Assembly (NCBI GenBank): GCA_963758025.1
Contig: CAVWUA010000021.1
Coordinates: 50,490-114,489, forward strand
Reading direction: 5' to 3'
Length of the DNA: 64,000 nucleotides
Origin: CAVWUA01 sp963758025
Lineage (GTDB): Bacteria > Planctomycetota > Planctomycetia > Isosphaerales > Isosphaeraceae
Below, piece by piece: positions 8,904 through 18,215 of this stretch. A program made the position numbers and the translations under genes. Within the stretch, counting starts at the first letter, position 1. The number at the start of each line of letters is the position of its first letter. The notes below the pieces were generated by a model, which searched no databases, was not told the DNA's origin, and worked only from the letters and a program-made list of their open reading frames with translations.

Positions 8904-10001
8904 TTGGTCTCTGGAGTCCTCTGGACTCGCAAGCAAGAAGGAGGGTTCCCCTGGCCGCCTCGCGACGTTATTACCCCGGATTCTTTGGTGCGCCTGTTCA
9001 TCGTGCTGCTGCGCATGGCGATCGGCTGGCACTTCTTGTATGAAGGCCTGGAAAAGGTCTATCCCCCCGACGAGGGCAAGCCGTTCACGTCCGCCGGCTA
9101 CCTGCGGAACGCGACCGGTCCGCTCGGGCCGAGATTCCGCGCCATCGTGCCGGATGTCTATAGCCTGAAAACCTTCCGGCGCGACAAGCAGGGGCTTCCC
9201 TCCGGCATCAAGCGAGAGTGGAAGCAAGACCTGGAGACGTTCGCCCGACACTACGACCTGACCGAGCAGCAAAAGGACGAGGCCCAGGAGGCTCTCGAAA
9301 CCGCCGAGGACCAGGCCGACGCCTGGTTCCGGGACGTCGAGAACGCCCAGAAGGTCAAGAAGTACGAGGACGACCTGGCGCGGGTCCTGAAGATCGAGAA
9401 CGACCCCGAGGCCCTCGACTATCAGCGCGAGCTCGCCTACAAGCAACGCCAGGAACTGGAGACGACCCGCAAGGAACTGGTCGCTCCCATGGACGCCTGG
9501 ACCGAGGCGCTGCACGACTCCTGGGAGGAGCTGCTGACGGCCGAGCAGAAGGAGAGGACGCCGGTCTCTGAGCCGTGGACCGATCTGGACTGGGTCAACG
9601 TGACGACCAAGTACGGCCTGGTGATCGCCGGGGCCTGCCTGATGCTCGGCTTCCTGACGCCGGTCGCGGCCCTCTGGGGAGCGGCCTTCCTGACCTTGAT
9701 TTACCTCACCATGCCCCCCTGGCCCGGCCTGCCCTCGAACCCGATGGCCGAGGGGCACTACATGATCGTCAACAAGAACCTGATCGAGCTGCTGGCCTGC
9801 CTGGTTCTGGCCAGCACGCCCAACGGCCTCTGGATCGGCCTGGATGCGCTGGTCTTCGGCTGGATCGGCCGGGGCCGCCGCGTCGAGGACGATCCAGGAT
9901 ATCGGCCGACGAAGAGCGAGCACGCGAGCTTGGTTCTGCCCGCCGCGGTTCCTAAACACGGAGAGACCTCTGATGACGACCCTGACCCCCGAGGAACGTG
10001 A
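8904..10001 (+). CDS. DoxX-like membrane protein with a long helical insert
   Basis: The first membrane segment (LVRLFIVLLRMAIGWHFLYEGLEKV) and the later ones (YGLVIAGACLMLGFLTPVAALWGAAF and the C-terminal LLACLVLASTPNG) are typical of DoxX/DoxD-type proteins. Between TM1 and TM2 lies a charged, mostly helical region of about 180 residues (LETFARHYDLTEQQ to KERTPVSE), probably periplasmic. This arrangement is seen in planctomycete DoxX proteins near oxidoreductase genes. The electron partner is unknown. The start is uncertain: the frame opens with TTG at 8904, while a good AAGGAGG lies at 8936-8944 with no in-frame ATG after it, so a 5' indel is possible. The 3' end overlaps the oxidoreductase gene by 29 bases. 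Confidence 0.7.
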   Translation: MVSGVLWTRKQEGGFPWPPRDVITPDSLVRLFIVLLRMAIGWHFLYEGLEKVYPPDEGKPFTSAGYLRNATGPLGPRFRAIVPDVYSLKTFRRDKQGLPSGIKREWKQDLETFARHYDLTEQQKDEAQEALETAEDQADAWFRDVENAQKVKKYEDDLARVLKIENDPEALDYQRELAYKQRQELETTRKELVAPMDAWTEALHDSWEELLTAEQKERTPVSEPWTDLDWVNVTTKYGLVIAGACLMLGFLTPVAALWGAAFLTLIYLTMPPWPGLPSNPMAEGHYMIVNKNLIELLACLVLASTPNGLWIGLDALVFGWIGRGRRVEDDPGYRPTKSEHASLVLPAAVPKHGETSDDDPDPRGT

Positions 10002-11563
10002 CCTGGGCCGCGCGAACGCCAACACGGCCATCGGCGTCACCCGGCGCGACTTCCTCAAGACGCCGCCGCCGGCGCCCGCCCTGGGTGCCTTCTACTTCGG
10101 CTACAAGGGGTGGAAAAGCCCGTCCGCGCCGCGATCATCGGCACCGGCAACGAAGGTTGCGGCGCCATGATCCACGACCACAACCGCGACTACGTCGACT
10201 ACATCGGCTACTGCGACATCCGGCCGTCGCAACCAGAAGCGGGCCGTCAAGGAGTTCACGCAACCACGAGGACTACACCGACGAACGACGTCGATCGGTT
10301 GCGGAAGTACCAGGACGTCGATGAGATGCTCGCCGACACCGACGTCGAGATGGTCGTCATCGCCCTGCCGCTGTGGCTGCACGCCCCGGTGGCCATCAAG
10401 GCGATGAAGGCCGGCAAGCACGTCTTCACCGAGAAGCTGATGGCCCACTCCATCGGCCGAGTGCAAGGCGATGTGCCGTGTCGCCCGCGACGACGAACAA
10501 GCTCCTGGCCGTCGGCCACCAGCGGCACTACTCGGCCCTGTACGACAACGCCAACTACCTCGTCCAGAACGGCCACCTGGGCAAGATCCGGCACATCCGG
10601 GCCCTCTGGCACCGCAACAACGCCTGCCCACGTTACGCCAAGGACGACAACGGCAACATCCAGTACGACAAGGCGGGCGACCCGATCCTGGTCAAGCGAC
10701 GAGGCCGGGAACATCGTCTACTTCGATAGCTGGAAGCCCGACATCCCGACGAAGACCTCAAGGTCGACTTCGCGAAGTACGGCTACAAGAGCCTGGACGA
10801 GCTGGTCCGCTGGCGGCTCTACGACCGGACCGGCGCGGGCCTGATGGCCGAGCTGGGCAGCCACCAGCTCGACGCCTGCTCGATCTTCCTGGGCAAGGAC
10901 CACCCCCTGTCCGTCACCGGCATCGGCGGCACGTTCTTCTTCAACGACGGCCGCGAGGTCGACGACCACGTCTTCACCATGTTCGAGTTCCCCGCGGCGG
11001 ACGACCCGAAGGACCGGGTGGTCGTGACCTACTCCTCGATCAACACGAACGCCTTCGAGAACTACGGCGAAGAGGTGATGGGCACCCGCGGCACGATGAT
11101 CGTCGAGGCCGAGAAGGACCTCCTGCTCTACAAGGAAATCGACCGCAACACCTACAAGGGTGGCGGCGGCCCCCGCTCGACCCAGATCAGCATGGAGAAG
11201 AAGGGGGACAAGGCGGTCATGGAGACCAGCCCGAGCCTGGCCGGCCCCTCCGCCGCGCAGGCGATCGGCACGCTGGCCACCGACGACCCCTCGCGCGGCT
11301 ACCGCGAGGAGCTGGAGCACTTCGCCTACTGCGTCCGCAACGGGAACAAGTCGGACTTCTACGCGCCGATCGGCACGAAGGACGAACGCCTGCTCCTGCC
11401 GCGCTGCCGGGGCGAGGTCGCCCTGGCCGACGCCGTGATCGCCCTGACCAGCAACCTCGCGATGCGGCAGAAGCGGCTGATCGAGTACCAGGAAGCCTGG
11501 TTCGACTACTCCAAGGACGACGTGCCCGACAACTCGACGGACGACCTCGCCATGAAGGGCTGA
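9973..11563 (+). CDS. Tat-exported Gfo/Idh/MocA-family oxidoreductase; multiple frameshifts
   Basis: The start at 9973 (MTTLTPEERD) leads to a twin-arginine signal (GVTRRDFLK) and then a Rossmann segment AAIIGTGNEGCGAMI. Further family motifs follow in different frames: DVEMVVIALPLWLHAPVAIKAMKAGKHVFTEKLMAHS (Glu-Lys-Leu/Pro motif), then LLAVGHQRHY, then from 10844 an intact frame with MAELGSHQLDAC, which is the catalytic His-containing helix. At least five single-base shifts fall between about 10110 and 10760, while the last 240 residues are clean. The pattern suggests a locally poor assembly, but genuine decay of the 5' half cannot be excluded. The substrate is unknown; relatives act on sugars or inositols with NAD(P). 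Confidence 0.75.
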
Positions 11564-11600
11564 TGCTCGCGGGTCGGGATTTGATGTGATATTTCGGAAC

Positions 11601-11652
11601 GCCCCCTGATCCTCGCCTCTCCCGTAACGGAGAGAGGGTGGGGATCGGGGGC
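11601..11652. repeat. Long imperfect palindrome (hairpin) after the oxidoreductase gene
   Basis: GCCCCC-T-GATCC-TCG-CCTCTCCCG pairs with the CGGAGAGAGG-GTG-GGGATC-GGGGGC half across a small central loop, giving a 52-base near-palindrome. It lies 38 bases after the stop at 11563 and could act as a transcription terminator, although no T-run follows directly. The sequence also looks like a dispersed intergenic repeat. A T6 run occurs only further on, at about 11694-11699. Confidence 0.6.
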
Positions 11653-11838
11653 GTTGTCTTTGTTCGGGGGCGGTCTCCGTCAGTCGGCCTTGCCTTTTTT
11701 CGGGAATGACCGAGAATACCGATACCGCCCAGGGAAGGGGTCCTGCCGACAGACGTTCCGTCGTCGCGACTCCCGTCACTACGTCCACCGGCTTCGCCAG
11801 GACTCGGTTCCCGCGAAGGCCCGAGGAGGACCGTCTGT

Positions 11839-12678
11839 ATGGCCAATGCCCACGACACCACGACGCCGATCACTCCCGTGCATCGACTGGGAGAGAACGT
11901 CTATGAGGCGGTCGCGGACATCGGCGGTGTGGCCGAGTTCTCCGTCCTGACCATCGCCTGGATGTTTCGCCGGATGCCCCGGTGGTCGATTCTGGTCCCG
12001 AACTTTTACGCGATCGGCGTCTCCAGCGTCCCGGTCGTGGCGATCACCGGCACGTTCATCGGCATGGTTCTCGCGGTCCAGGCACACAGCCAGTTCGCCA
12101 TGATGGGGCTGGAAACGCGTCTGGGATCGGTCATCAATATTTCCCTGGTCAAGGAACTCGGACCGGTGCTGGCGGCCACGATGCTCGCCGGGCGGGTCGG
12201 GTCCTCGATGGCGGCCGAGATCGGCACGATGCGCGTGACCGAGCAGATTGACGCCCTCTCGGCGCTCGGCACGAACCCGATCTATTACCTGGTCGTCCCC
12301 CGGTTCCTGGCCTGCGTGCTCCTGATCCCTCTGCTGACCCTGATGGCCGACTTCATGGGGGTCATCGGGGGCGCGGTGGTGAGCACGCAGATGCTCAAGG
12401 TCCCGTCGTTTCACTACTGGTATCACTCCCGGGAGTACGTCGGCGGGCTGGACCTGCTGGCCGGTGTCTTCAAGAGCTACTTCTTCGGCGCGGCGATCGC
12501 CCTGATCAGTTGCCACCGGGGCTTCCATTCCCGGGCGGGGGCTGAGGGGGTCGGTCGGGCCGCGACCGAGGCCTTCGTTTACTCCTTCATCGCCATCTTG
12601 TTCCTGGACTTCTGCATCGGCATGGCCTGGAACAAGACGTACCGCATCCTCTGGCCCGATTCCGCGACCCTGGTATGA
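11839..12678 (+). CDS. mlaE: MlaE-type ABC transporter permease
   Basis: This is a 279-residue MlaE/YrbE-family permease. Diagnostic segments are AITGTFIGMVLAVQ, GSVINISLVKELGPVLAATMLAGRVGSSMAAEIGTM (the conserved coupling region) and EQIDALSALGTNPIYYLVVPRFLA. It has five to six membrane helices. It should act in the inner membrane with the ATPase and MCE protein encoded next, moving phospholipids between membranes; direction cannot be told. It overlaps the next gene by 4 bases (ATGA), showing an operon. The ATG start follows GAGGACCG, a modest ribosome binding site. Confidence 0.93.
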   Translation: MANAHDTTTPITPVHRLGENVYEAVADIGGVAEFSVLTIAWMFRRMPRWSILVPNFYAIGVSSVPVVAITGTFIGMVLAVQAHSQFAMMGLETRLGSVINISLVKELGPVLAATMLAGRVGSSMAAEIGTMRVTEQIDALSALGTNPIYYLVVPRFLACVLLIPLLTLMADFMGVIGGAVVSTQMLKVPSFHYWYHSREYVGGLDLLAGVFKSYFFGAAIALISCHRGFHSRAGAEGVGRAATEAFVYSFIAILFLDFCIGMAWNKTYRILWPDSATLV

Positions 12679-13514
12679 GCGCCGGCAACCTACTCGACCG
12701 GCCCGAGCAGGCTGGCCCGATCATCGCACTCTCCGGCCTCTCCATGCGGTTCCGGCATCACGAGGTCCTGCGCGATATTAACCTGGCGATCCCCCGCGGC
12801 CAGACCCTCTGCATCATCGGCGAGAGCGGTTGCGGAAAGACCGTGATGCTCAAGCTGATGATCGGTCTGCTCCGACCGACCACCGGCGACGTCCGGTTCG
12901 ACGGCCGCGATCTGGCTACCCTGAACGAGTCGGAGCTGACCCGGATTCGTCTGCGGTTCGGCTTCCTTTTCCAGATGGCCGCCCTGTTCGATAGCCTGAC
13001 CATCTACGATAACGTCGCGTTCGGGCCCCGAGAGCACAGCCTCTTCGACCCCCAGACCCTCGACCAGATCATCACCGAGCGTCTCCAGGAGGTCGGGCTT
13101 CCGCCGGGACTCGAACACAAGAAACCGGCCGAGCTTTCCGGCGGTCAGCGCAAGCGGGTCGGCCTGGCCCGAGCCCTCGCGCTCAACCCCGAGGTGATGC
13201 TCTACGACGAGCCGACGACCGGGCTGGACCCGATCATGAGCGACGTCATCAATGAGCTGATCCTTCAGACCCAGCGCACCAAGAAGACCACGGGCGTGGT
13301 GGTCACGCACGACATGAAGACCGTCGAAAAAGTCGCCGATCGCGTCGTCATGCTCTATCCGCTGGCTCGTCTCGCCCCAGGGGAATCCCAGGTCATCTTC
13401 GACGGCCCTTACGAGGCGCTCCTCGAATGCCCAGACCCCCGCGTCGGTCAGTTTGTCCGAGGCGAGGCCGGTGAACGGCTCCGAGAGATGTCTCAGCAGC
13501 GGGTGGAATCCTGA
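12675..13514 (+). CDS. mlaF: MlaF-type ABC transporter ATP-binding protein
   Basis: The ATPase subunit of the MCE/Mla transporter, 279 residues. Walker A is GESGCGKT (about residues 54-61), the Q-loop lies in LFQMAALFDSLT, the signature is LSGGQRKR, Walker B is VMLYDEPTTGLD, and the switch His is in VVTHDMKT. The AALFDSLTIYDNVAFGPREH segment is characteristic of MlaF. All key residues are present. The gene overlaps mlaE (ATGA) and is followed 66 bases later by the MCE-domain gene. Confidence 0.95.
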   Translation: MSAGNLLDRPEQAGPIIALSGLSMRFRHHEVLRDINLAIPRGQTLCIIGESGCGKTVMLKLMIGLLRPTTGDVRFDGRDLATLNESELTRIRLRFGFLFQMAALFDSLTIYDNVAFGPREHSLFDPQTLDQIITERLQEVGLPPGLEHKKPAELSGGQRKRVGLARALALNPEVMLYDEPTTGLDPIMSDVINELILQTQRTKKTTGVVVTHDMKTVEKVADRVVMLYPLARLAPGESQVIFDGPYEALLECPDPRVGQFVRGEAGERLREMSQQRVES

Positions 13515-13580
13515 GACGCACCCCACGCACGGAAACTTCCTAATCGCAGACGCCTCCCCCTGACTTTGACGAGGGCGAAC

Positions 13581-14864
13581 ATGAATGAACGGGTCATGCA
13601 ATTTCGGATCGGCATGTTCGTCATCGTGGCTGGCCTGGTCCTGACCATGCTGATCGTCTGGTTCGGCGAGTCCCCCTCGTTGTTCCGTGCTCAGGATTAT
13701 GTGACGGTGCATTACGCGGAGGCCCCCGGTGTCGCCGAAGGAATCCCCGTGCGCAAGAGCGGGATTCGCGTTGGCGAGGTCGCCTCGATCCGGTTCGACG
13801 ATCGCCCCAAGGTCAAGGGCGCGGTGGTTGAAATCCAGGAGTCGGTCGCCGTGGTCGATCTCGGTTCGAAAGGCAAGGGGATCGTTCCGCTGGATCAGTT
13901 TCAAGGCACATATCCCGACCGGGGCGACTCCATCGACGTCCTCATCAACCGGAAGGAGCCGGAATCGGGCTTCCTCTCCCTCTCTTTGCCCGACGGCGTG
14001 CTCGTGACACTCGCGCTGGAGCGAAAATACAAGCTCAAGGCGGGATCAACCCCTCGGATCTCCCGCGCCTTGATCGGCGACGTCTCGATCGACCTGATGC
14101 CAGGATCCGGCCAGGGGGCGTTGCCGACAAGTTCGAGCCCACTCAACGCTCCCGTGATCGAGGGAAGCGTCGCTCCCGACCCGTCGAACGCGCTGGCCGC
14201 GGCGACGGAAGCCTTCGAGAAGGTCGGCGGCACCTTGGAATCGATCGATCGGGCGGCTCAGGGGGTCGCCATGGTGGCCCGGAAGGCCGAAGATCTCGAT
14301 CAATTCATCGATTCCTGGAACAAGATGGGGAACAGCGTCAGTAGCCTGGCGACCGACATTCAGCGCGTTGTCCGGGACAACGAGGAGAACGTCCGGCCCG
14401 CCATCGCCAACATCCGGGAAGTTTCCCAGAAGATCAATACCACGCTGGATGAAAAGACCCAGGCGAACCTCCGAAGCACCGCCAGTCAACTCGCCTCGGG
14501 ATCAGCCCGCCTCGACCGCGTTCTCAGCGAGATCGAACCGCTCGCTCAGGACCTCGGCGCAAAGCCGGGCACGAACCCGAAAACCAATTTCGGCCAGGTC
14601 CTCATGCGAGTGAACCTGCTGGCGTACGATATCGGCCTGATAACCCAGACCCTCCGAGATCCGAATGGCGGCCTGAACCGCAATGGGACGATTCAAAAGC
14701 TTCTGACCGACTCAACCCTGCACGATAATTTCAATCAACTGGCAATCGGTGGCCAGGGGTTCCTCAACGCTTCAATGCCGATCCTTCGAAACCTCGGCAA
14801 GTTTGCCGAGCGGATCGCATCCGACCCGGGGGCGTTGACTCGCGGCGCACTACAACCCCGCTGA
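13581..14864 (+). CDS. MlaD/MCE-domain substrate-binding protein
   Basis: This is a 427-residue protein with an N-terminal signal anchor (MQFRIGMFVIVAGLVLTMLIVWF) and one MCE domain (about residues 38-125; YVTVHYAEAPGVAEGIPVRKSGIRVGEVASIRF). A long C-terminal helical region with coiled-coil character follows (residues about 195-330). MCE proteins form hexameric rings or tubes that carry lipids across the periplasm. The protein is far longer than E. coli MlaD (about 180 residues) and resembles long-tailed MCE proteins that may span more of the periplasm (inference). The start used is the ATG at 13581; an in-frame TTG lies at 13566. Confidence 0.88.
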   Translation: MNERVMQFRIGMFVIVAGLVLTMLIVWFGESPSLFRAQDYVTVHYAEAPGVAEGIPVRKSGIRVGEVASIRFDDRPKVKGAVVEIQESVAVVDLGSKGKGIVPLDQFQGTYPDRGDSIDVLINRKEPESGFLSLSLPDGVLVTLALERKYKLKAGSTPRISRALIGDVSIDLMPGSGQGALPTSSSPLNAPVIEGSVAPDPSNALAAATEAFEKVGGTLESIDRAAQGVAMVARKAEDLDQFIDSWNKMGNSVSSLATDIQRVVRDNEENVRPAIANIREVSQKINTTLDEKTQANLRSTASQLASGSARLDRVLSEIEPLAQDLGAKPGTNPKTNFGQVLMRVNLLAYDIGLITQTLRDPNGGLNRNGTIQKLLTDSTLHDNFNQLAIGGQGFLNASMPILRNLGKFAERIASDPGALTRGALQPR

Positions 14865-14894
14865 ACCAACGCCCCGAACGGTCTTGATCGGTCG

Positions 14895-15749
14895 TTAACG
14901 GTCAGAGGCATCCCGAAGCCGCTGTCCGATCCGGAACAGCAGAGAGCGGGAACGCGGCTTCTCGGCCAGCGACGATCGGTCCCGTTCCTCCTGCTTCGGT
15001 TCCGGGCGGGTTGCCGCTGGAGGAACGACAAAGGGGGAGGCCTCACGAGGAGGCGTCAAGGGAGGCAGCCCCTCCTCCGGAGGAAGAATCACCTCGGGCG
15101 GTTCCGGAGATCCGATCGGTGAGGATTCGATCGGGTCATACGGAGCCGAGGGAGGTCCAGGAATGACGTAACGACTCGACCGACTCTCGATCGGCGCGGA
15201 ATACACCGGGGGAGCGACGTACTCGTACCGAGTGGTCAGCGGTGGCTCCACGACGGGGGCCGGATAGGGCGCGGGGTACGGACTGGGCGCCACAGCTCCC
15301 GGAGGCATCGGACCGCAAATATCACACGCCGCGATGCAACGCTTATCCAGGTTCCGCAGGGCGCGACGTGCCCACTTACGGGTGGCGTGGTCCGGGTCGC
15401 ATTGTGCCGCATAAACCAACGCGGCATGGACTTCCGGCACACAAGGAGCGATCTTGGTCAGCGTCTGAGCAGACTCCTCCCGAACCTCCTCTTCACAATC
15501 GTGAAGCAGAGCGTTAACCAGGGCCGCCGGAATCTCCGGATGGCAACGCCAGTCGAAGTCGCGGAGTTCGTGAGCCGCGTCGTCACGCTCTCGCCAGTTG
15601 GGATGGGTCTGAAGAATCCGGATCTGCGTGGCCACGGCAAACGTTTCCACGCCGCAAACATCGCAACACGCCGACCGGGGTGCGTGGTGGCCTGTCCAGC
15701 CAAGAGCCACTTGAGTCAGCAACGCGAGGGTACTCAACGAAGCCATCAT
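14895..15749 (-). CDS. Exported HEAT-like repeat protein with Pro-rich tail
   Basis: From the ATG at 15749 (or 15746) there is a short hydrophobic signal (MASLSTLALLTQVALGWTG). Cys pairs (CCDVCGVETF) and two or three HEAT-like helical repeats follow: WRERDDAAHELRDFDW, EVREESAQTLTKIAP and ATRKWARRALRNLD. A second CxxC (CDICGPMPPG) leads into a Pro/Tyr-rich unstructured tail of about 130 residues ending in basic residues. HEAT repeats usually mediate protein contacts; no enzymatic motif is visible. The two CxxC-containing segments might bind metal. The gene converges with the MCE operon and diverges from the membrane protein at 15911. Function unknown. Confidence 0.7.
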   Translation of the reverse strand: MMASLSTLALLTQVALGWTGHHAPRSACCDVCGVETFAVATQIRILQTHPNWRERDDAAHELRDFDWRCHPEIPAALVNALLHDCEEEVREESAQTLTKIAPCVPEVHAALVYAAQCDPDHATRKWARRALRNLDKRCIAACDICGPMPPGAVAPSPYPAPYPAPVVEPPLTTRYEYVAPPVYSAPIESRSSRYVIPGPPSAPYDPIESSPIGSPEPPEVILPPEEGLPPLTPPREASPFVVPPAATRPEPKQEERDRSSLAEKPRSRSLLFRIGQRLRDASDR

Positions 15750-15910
15750 GGTGTGATTCCCTCTCTCTTCGTGCTCCACGTCCCTAATCCGAGACGCATT
15801 CAGGGTGATTCTCGTCTCCTGAAAGTATAGGAGGCAAGACCAGTGCCGCAAGCAGACTTTCTATTTTTCCTAAAGTTCCTAGCCTCAAAATCCGGAGGGC
15901 CGGAGAGCGG

Positions 15911-16906
15911 ATGAGTTCGGGTACAAGTCGATGGTGCCGATCTCTGGGCGGAATTCTTCTCCTGGGAGGTATGATCGCATTCTCGCTGAGACCACGGTGG
16001 GCACCGGGAATCGTTCTGGGGGGCTTGCTGACGGCGTTTCTCCCGTTGACGATCGCCTGGCGAAGAACGTGGGGAACAGCGCTGAGGGGAGCGGTCGTCT
16101 GGTCCTTCCTGGGAATCGCACTGGCCGCGATCGGGCAGGTCCACGCCCTGACGGTACCGCTGGAAACCGGACGCCCCTGGACCGGCCATGCGACGTATCT
16201 CTCATCACTGACGATGATGGCGGCCATGATCTCGGTTTTCAATGCGCGTCGTCCTGGGAGCGGGGCGTGGGCGATTCTGATGGGGATGCTCGTGCTGGTG
16301 TTTCTCATTCCCTGGCTGGAAGGGTCCGGCCTCGTCCGGCCAGGACAGGCCTTGGGACGATTGCGATTGGAAACGCCCTGGACGATCTTCTACGTGCTGA
16401 TCGTCCTGGCCGGCGTGACGAATTATCTTCCCACTCGATACGGTCTTGCTTCCGCCGTACTCGGGATCAGCCTGGGGCTGGAGTATCTCGGGCTGACGAG
16501 GCAGGGGTGGTCCGTGGAGCGCCGGGCGTGGATCTGGTCGGTCGTCCCCTGGGGGTTCGTGGCCGCAGCCTGGCTGGCCGGGATGAGTCTTTGGAAGAGT
16601 GGCGAGTCCACCTCCAGACTGGAACGACTCTGGTTGTGGTTCCGGGATCATTGGGGAGTGGTCTGGACGTTGAGGGTTCAAGAGCGGTTCAATCGAGCGG
16701 CGGTGTCGGCGAAATGGCCGATCCGGCTGGAGTGGCAAGGGCTTGCGCGGGTTACGACGGAACAACAGGACGTCGTTGAAAAGATTCCCGACGCCGCTCT
16801 GGCCACGCTCAAGAGCCTGTTGCTCCGATTTGCCGATTCCGGGCGGCTCGATGCGGTGGCGGATGGCGGTCGGACTTGCGATTCTCCGAACGTTGGGGGA
16901 TCATAA
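15911..16906 (+). CDS. Polytopic membrane protein of unknown function
   Basis: Nine or so hydrophobic segments fill residues 10-235 (for example GGILLLGGMIAF, MLVLVFLIPWLEG, FYVLIVLAGVTNYLPTRYG, WGFVAAAWLAGMSLW). A cytoplasmic tail of about 95 residues follows, including FRDHWGVVWTLRVQERFNRAA. The FRDHWGxVWxLRxxERxN segment resembles tails of planctomycete membrane proteins adjacent to biogenesis genes, but I cannot name the family. The frame is clean and has strong coding character. The AI-2E-type transporter gene follows 54 bases downstream on the same strand, so co-transcription is plausible. Confidence 0.65.
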   Translation: MSSGTSRWCRSLGGILLLGGMIAFSLRPRWAPGIVLGGLLTAFLPLTIAWRRTWGTALRGAVVWSFLGIALAAIGQVHALTVPLETGRPWTGHATYLSSLTMMAAMISVFNARRPGSGAWAILMGMLVLVFLIPWLEGSGLVRPGQALGRLRLETPWTIFYVLIVLAGVTNYLPTRYGLASAVLGISLGLEYLGLTRQGWSVERRAWIWSVVPWGFVAAAWLAGMSLWKSGESTSRLERLWLWFRDHWGVVWTLRVQERFNRAAVSAKWPIRLEWQGLARVTTEQQDVVEKIPDAALATLKSLLLRFADSGRLDAVADGGRTCDSPNVGGS

Positions 16907-16960
16907 CTTTTTACGCGACGACTGGACGTGAACCGAGGACGGAGAGAGAGGGAGAGCAGC

Positions 16961-18190
16961 GTGGTGGAACGGGCAACGAATACCGCCTCATCCGCCATGG
17001 TCGTCCTGGCCGTTCTGGGTGTCATGGCGGCGCTACACTTGATGAAGGTGATCCTGGTGCCGGTGGCGCTCGCGCTTTTGCTGGCGTGCTTGTTGTCGCC
17101 GTTCACCCGATCGCTTCGGAAACTCCTCCCGCTGGGTTCGGTCGGCGCCGCGGTCGTCCTGTTCCTGATCTTGACGGTGCTGGGGTTATTCCTGGCGGTT
17201 CTGACCGCGCAAAGTCTGGTTGACGCGGCGAACACTTTGCCGACCGAGGCCGAACGACTTGCCGGAACGATCAGTCGCGGGATCGAGGATCTGAGTCACG
17301 AGAAGCCCTTCCTGCGCGGGATTCTCCCCCAACCGGGAACCATTGATACCCAGGGTTACCGCACGAGCCTCCTGTTGATGACGGGGCTGCGCGAGCGGTT
17401 GACGGAACTTTCGAACTGGGTCGGCGAGGGCTTGATGGTTCTCGTTCTGGTCCTCTTCTTGCTCGCCGAGAGCGAGATGCTCGTTCCGAAGGTGATCCGC
17501 TTCTTTGCCCCCACTCCGGGCGAGGCGAGGGCCGCGGAACGGACCTTCCAGGCCGTGATCCGCAAGATTCGCGCGTATCTGGTCGCGCGGACGGTGCTCA
17601 ACGTGGGCCTGGGCTTGATCGTGGCCCTGGAACTCTGGCTCCTGCGGATTCCCTTCCCGATCGGCCTGGGGATCTTCGTGGCGGTCGCGAGCTTCATTCC
17701 CTACCTCGGACAGATGATCGGTGGAGTTCTTCTGGTCCTGGTCACGCTGGCCCATTCCGCATCCATCGGGGACGCCTTGATCGTTTCCTCGGTTTATCTG
17801 GCCGTTGTCGGTGTTGAAGGCTATGTGGTCACGCCGTACATCATGGGTCGATCGCTGGACCTGAACGGGACGACGGTGCTGCTGGCTTGCCTGTTCTGGG
17901 GGTTTTTGTGGGGGCTTGTCGGCCTCGTTCTGGCCATCCCCATCACGGTTAGCATGAAACTGGTCTTCCAGCATGTCCCGTCACTGAACCGCTGGGCGGA
18001 ATTGATGAGCCGGGACTGGCAAACCCCCTTACCCGTCTCGGTAACGAGTCAGGCGTCCCGGAGTGAATCGATGGCAGGTGTTGAACCACCTGAAACCGAC
18101 GAAAACTCCGCCGGTACCCGGATGCGCTCGCAAGAGGCGGACGACGGCGGGAATGCGTCTCGGCAGGCCCCCGCGACCTTGCGGGGTTAA
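16961..18190 (+). CDS. AI-2E family transporter (PerM-like)
   Basis: About 410 residues with eight predicted membrane segments in the AI-2E/PerM arrangement: two N-terminal helices (MVVLAVLGVMAALHLMKVILVPVALALLLACLL), then LILTVLGLFLAVLTAQ. Later come the conserved PLGLGIFVAVASFIPYLGQMIGG-like region (here IPFPIGLGIFVAVASFIPYLGQ) and VTPYIMGRSLDLNGTTVLLACLFWGFLWG. Members export small molecules or ions; AI-2 export is shown for only some. The start chosen is GTG at 16961, behind GAGAGGGAGAGC; the frame is open from GTG at 16928. The C-terminal 70 residues are hydrophilic and not conserved in character. Confidence 0.85.
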   Translation: MVERATNTASSAMVVLAVLGVMAALHLMKVILVPVALALLLACLLSPFTRSLRKLLPLGSVGAAVVLFLILTVLGLFLAVLTAQSLVDAANTLPTEAERLAGTISRGIEDLSHEKPFLRGILPQPGTIDTQGYRTSLLLMTGLRERLTELSNWVGEGLMVLVLVLFLLAESEMLVPKVIRFFAPTPGEARAAERTFQAVIRKIRAYLVARTVLNVGLGLIVALELWLLRIPFPIGLGIFVAVASFIPYLGQMIGGVLLVLVTLAHSASIGDALIVSSVYLAVVGVEGYVVTPYIMGRSLDLNGTTVLLACLFWGFLWGLVGLVLAIPITVSMKLVFQHVPSLNRWAELMSRDWQTPLPVSVTSQASRSESMAGVEPPETDENSAGTRMRSQEADDGGNASRQAPATLRG

Positions 18191-18215
18191 TCCTGGAACC
18201 CGAAAGGAGTGATGC

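Noticed and set aside
7713..10058. A 781-residue minus-strand open frame opposite apbE and the DoxX-like gene
   Set aside because: No domain features and very high Arg/Gly/Val content; the plus-strand genes explain the region.
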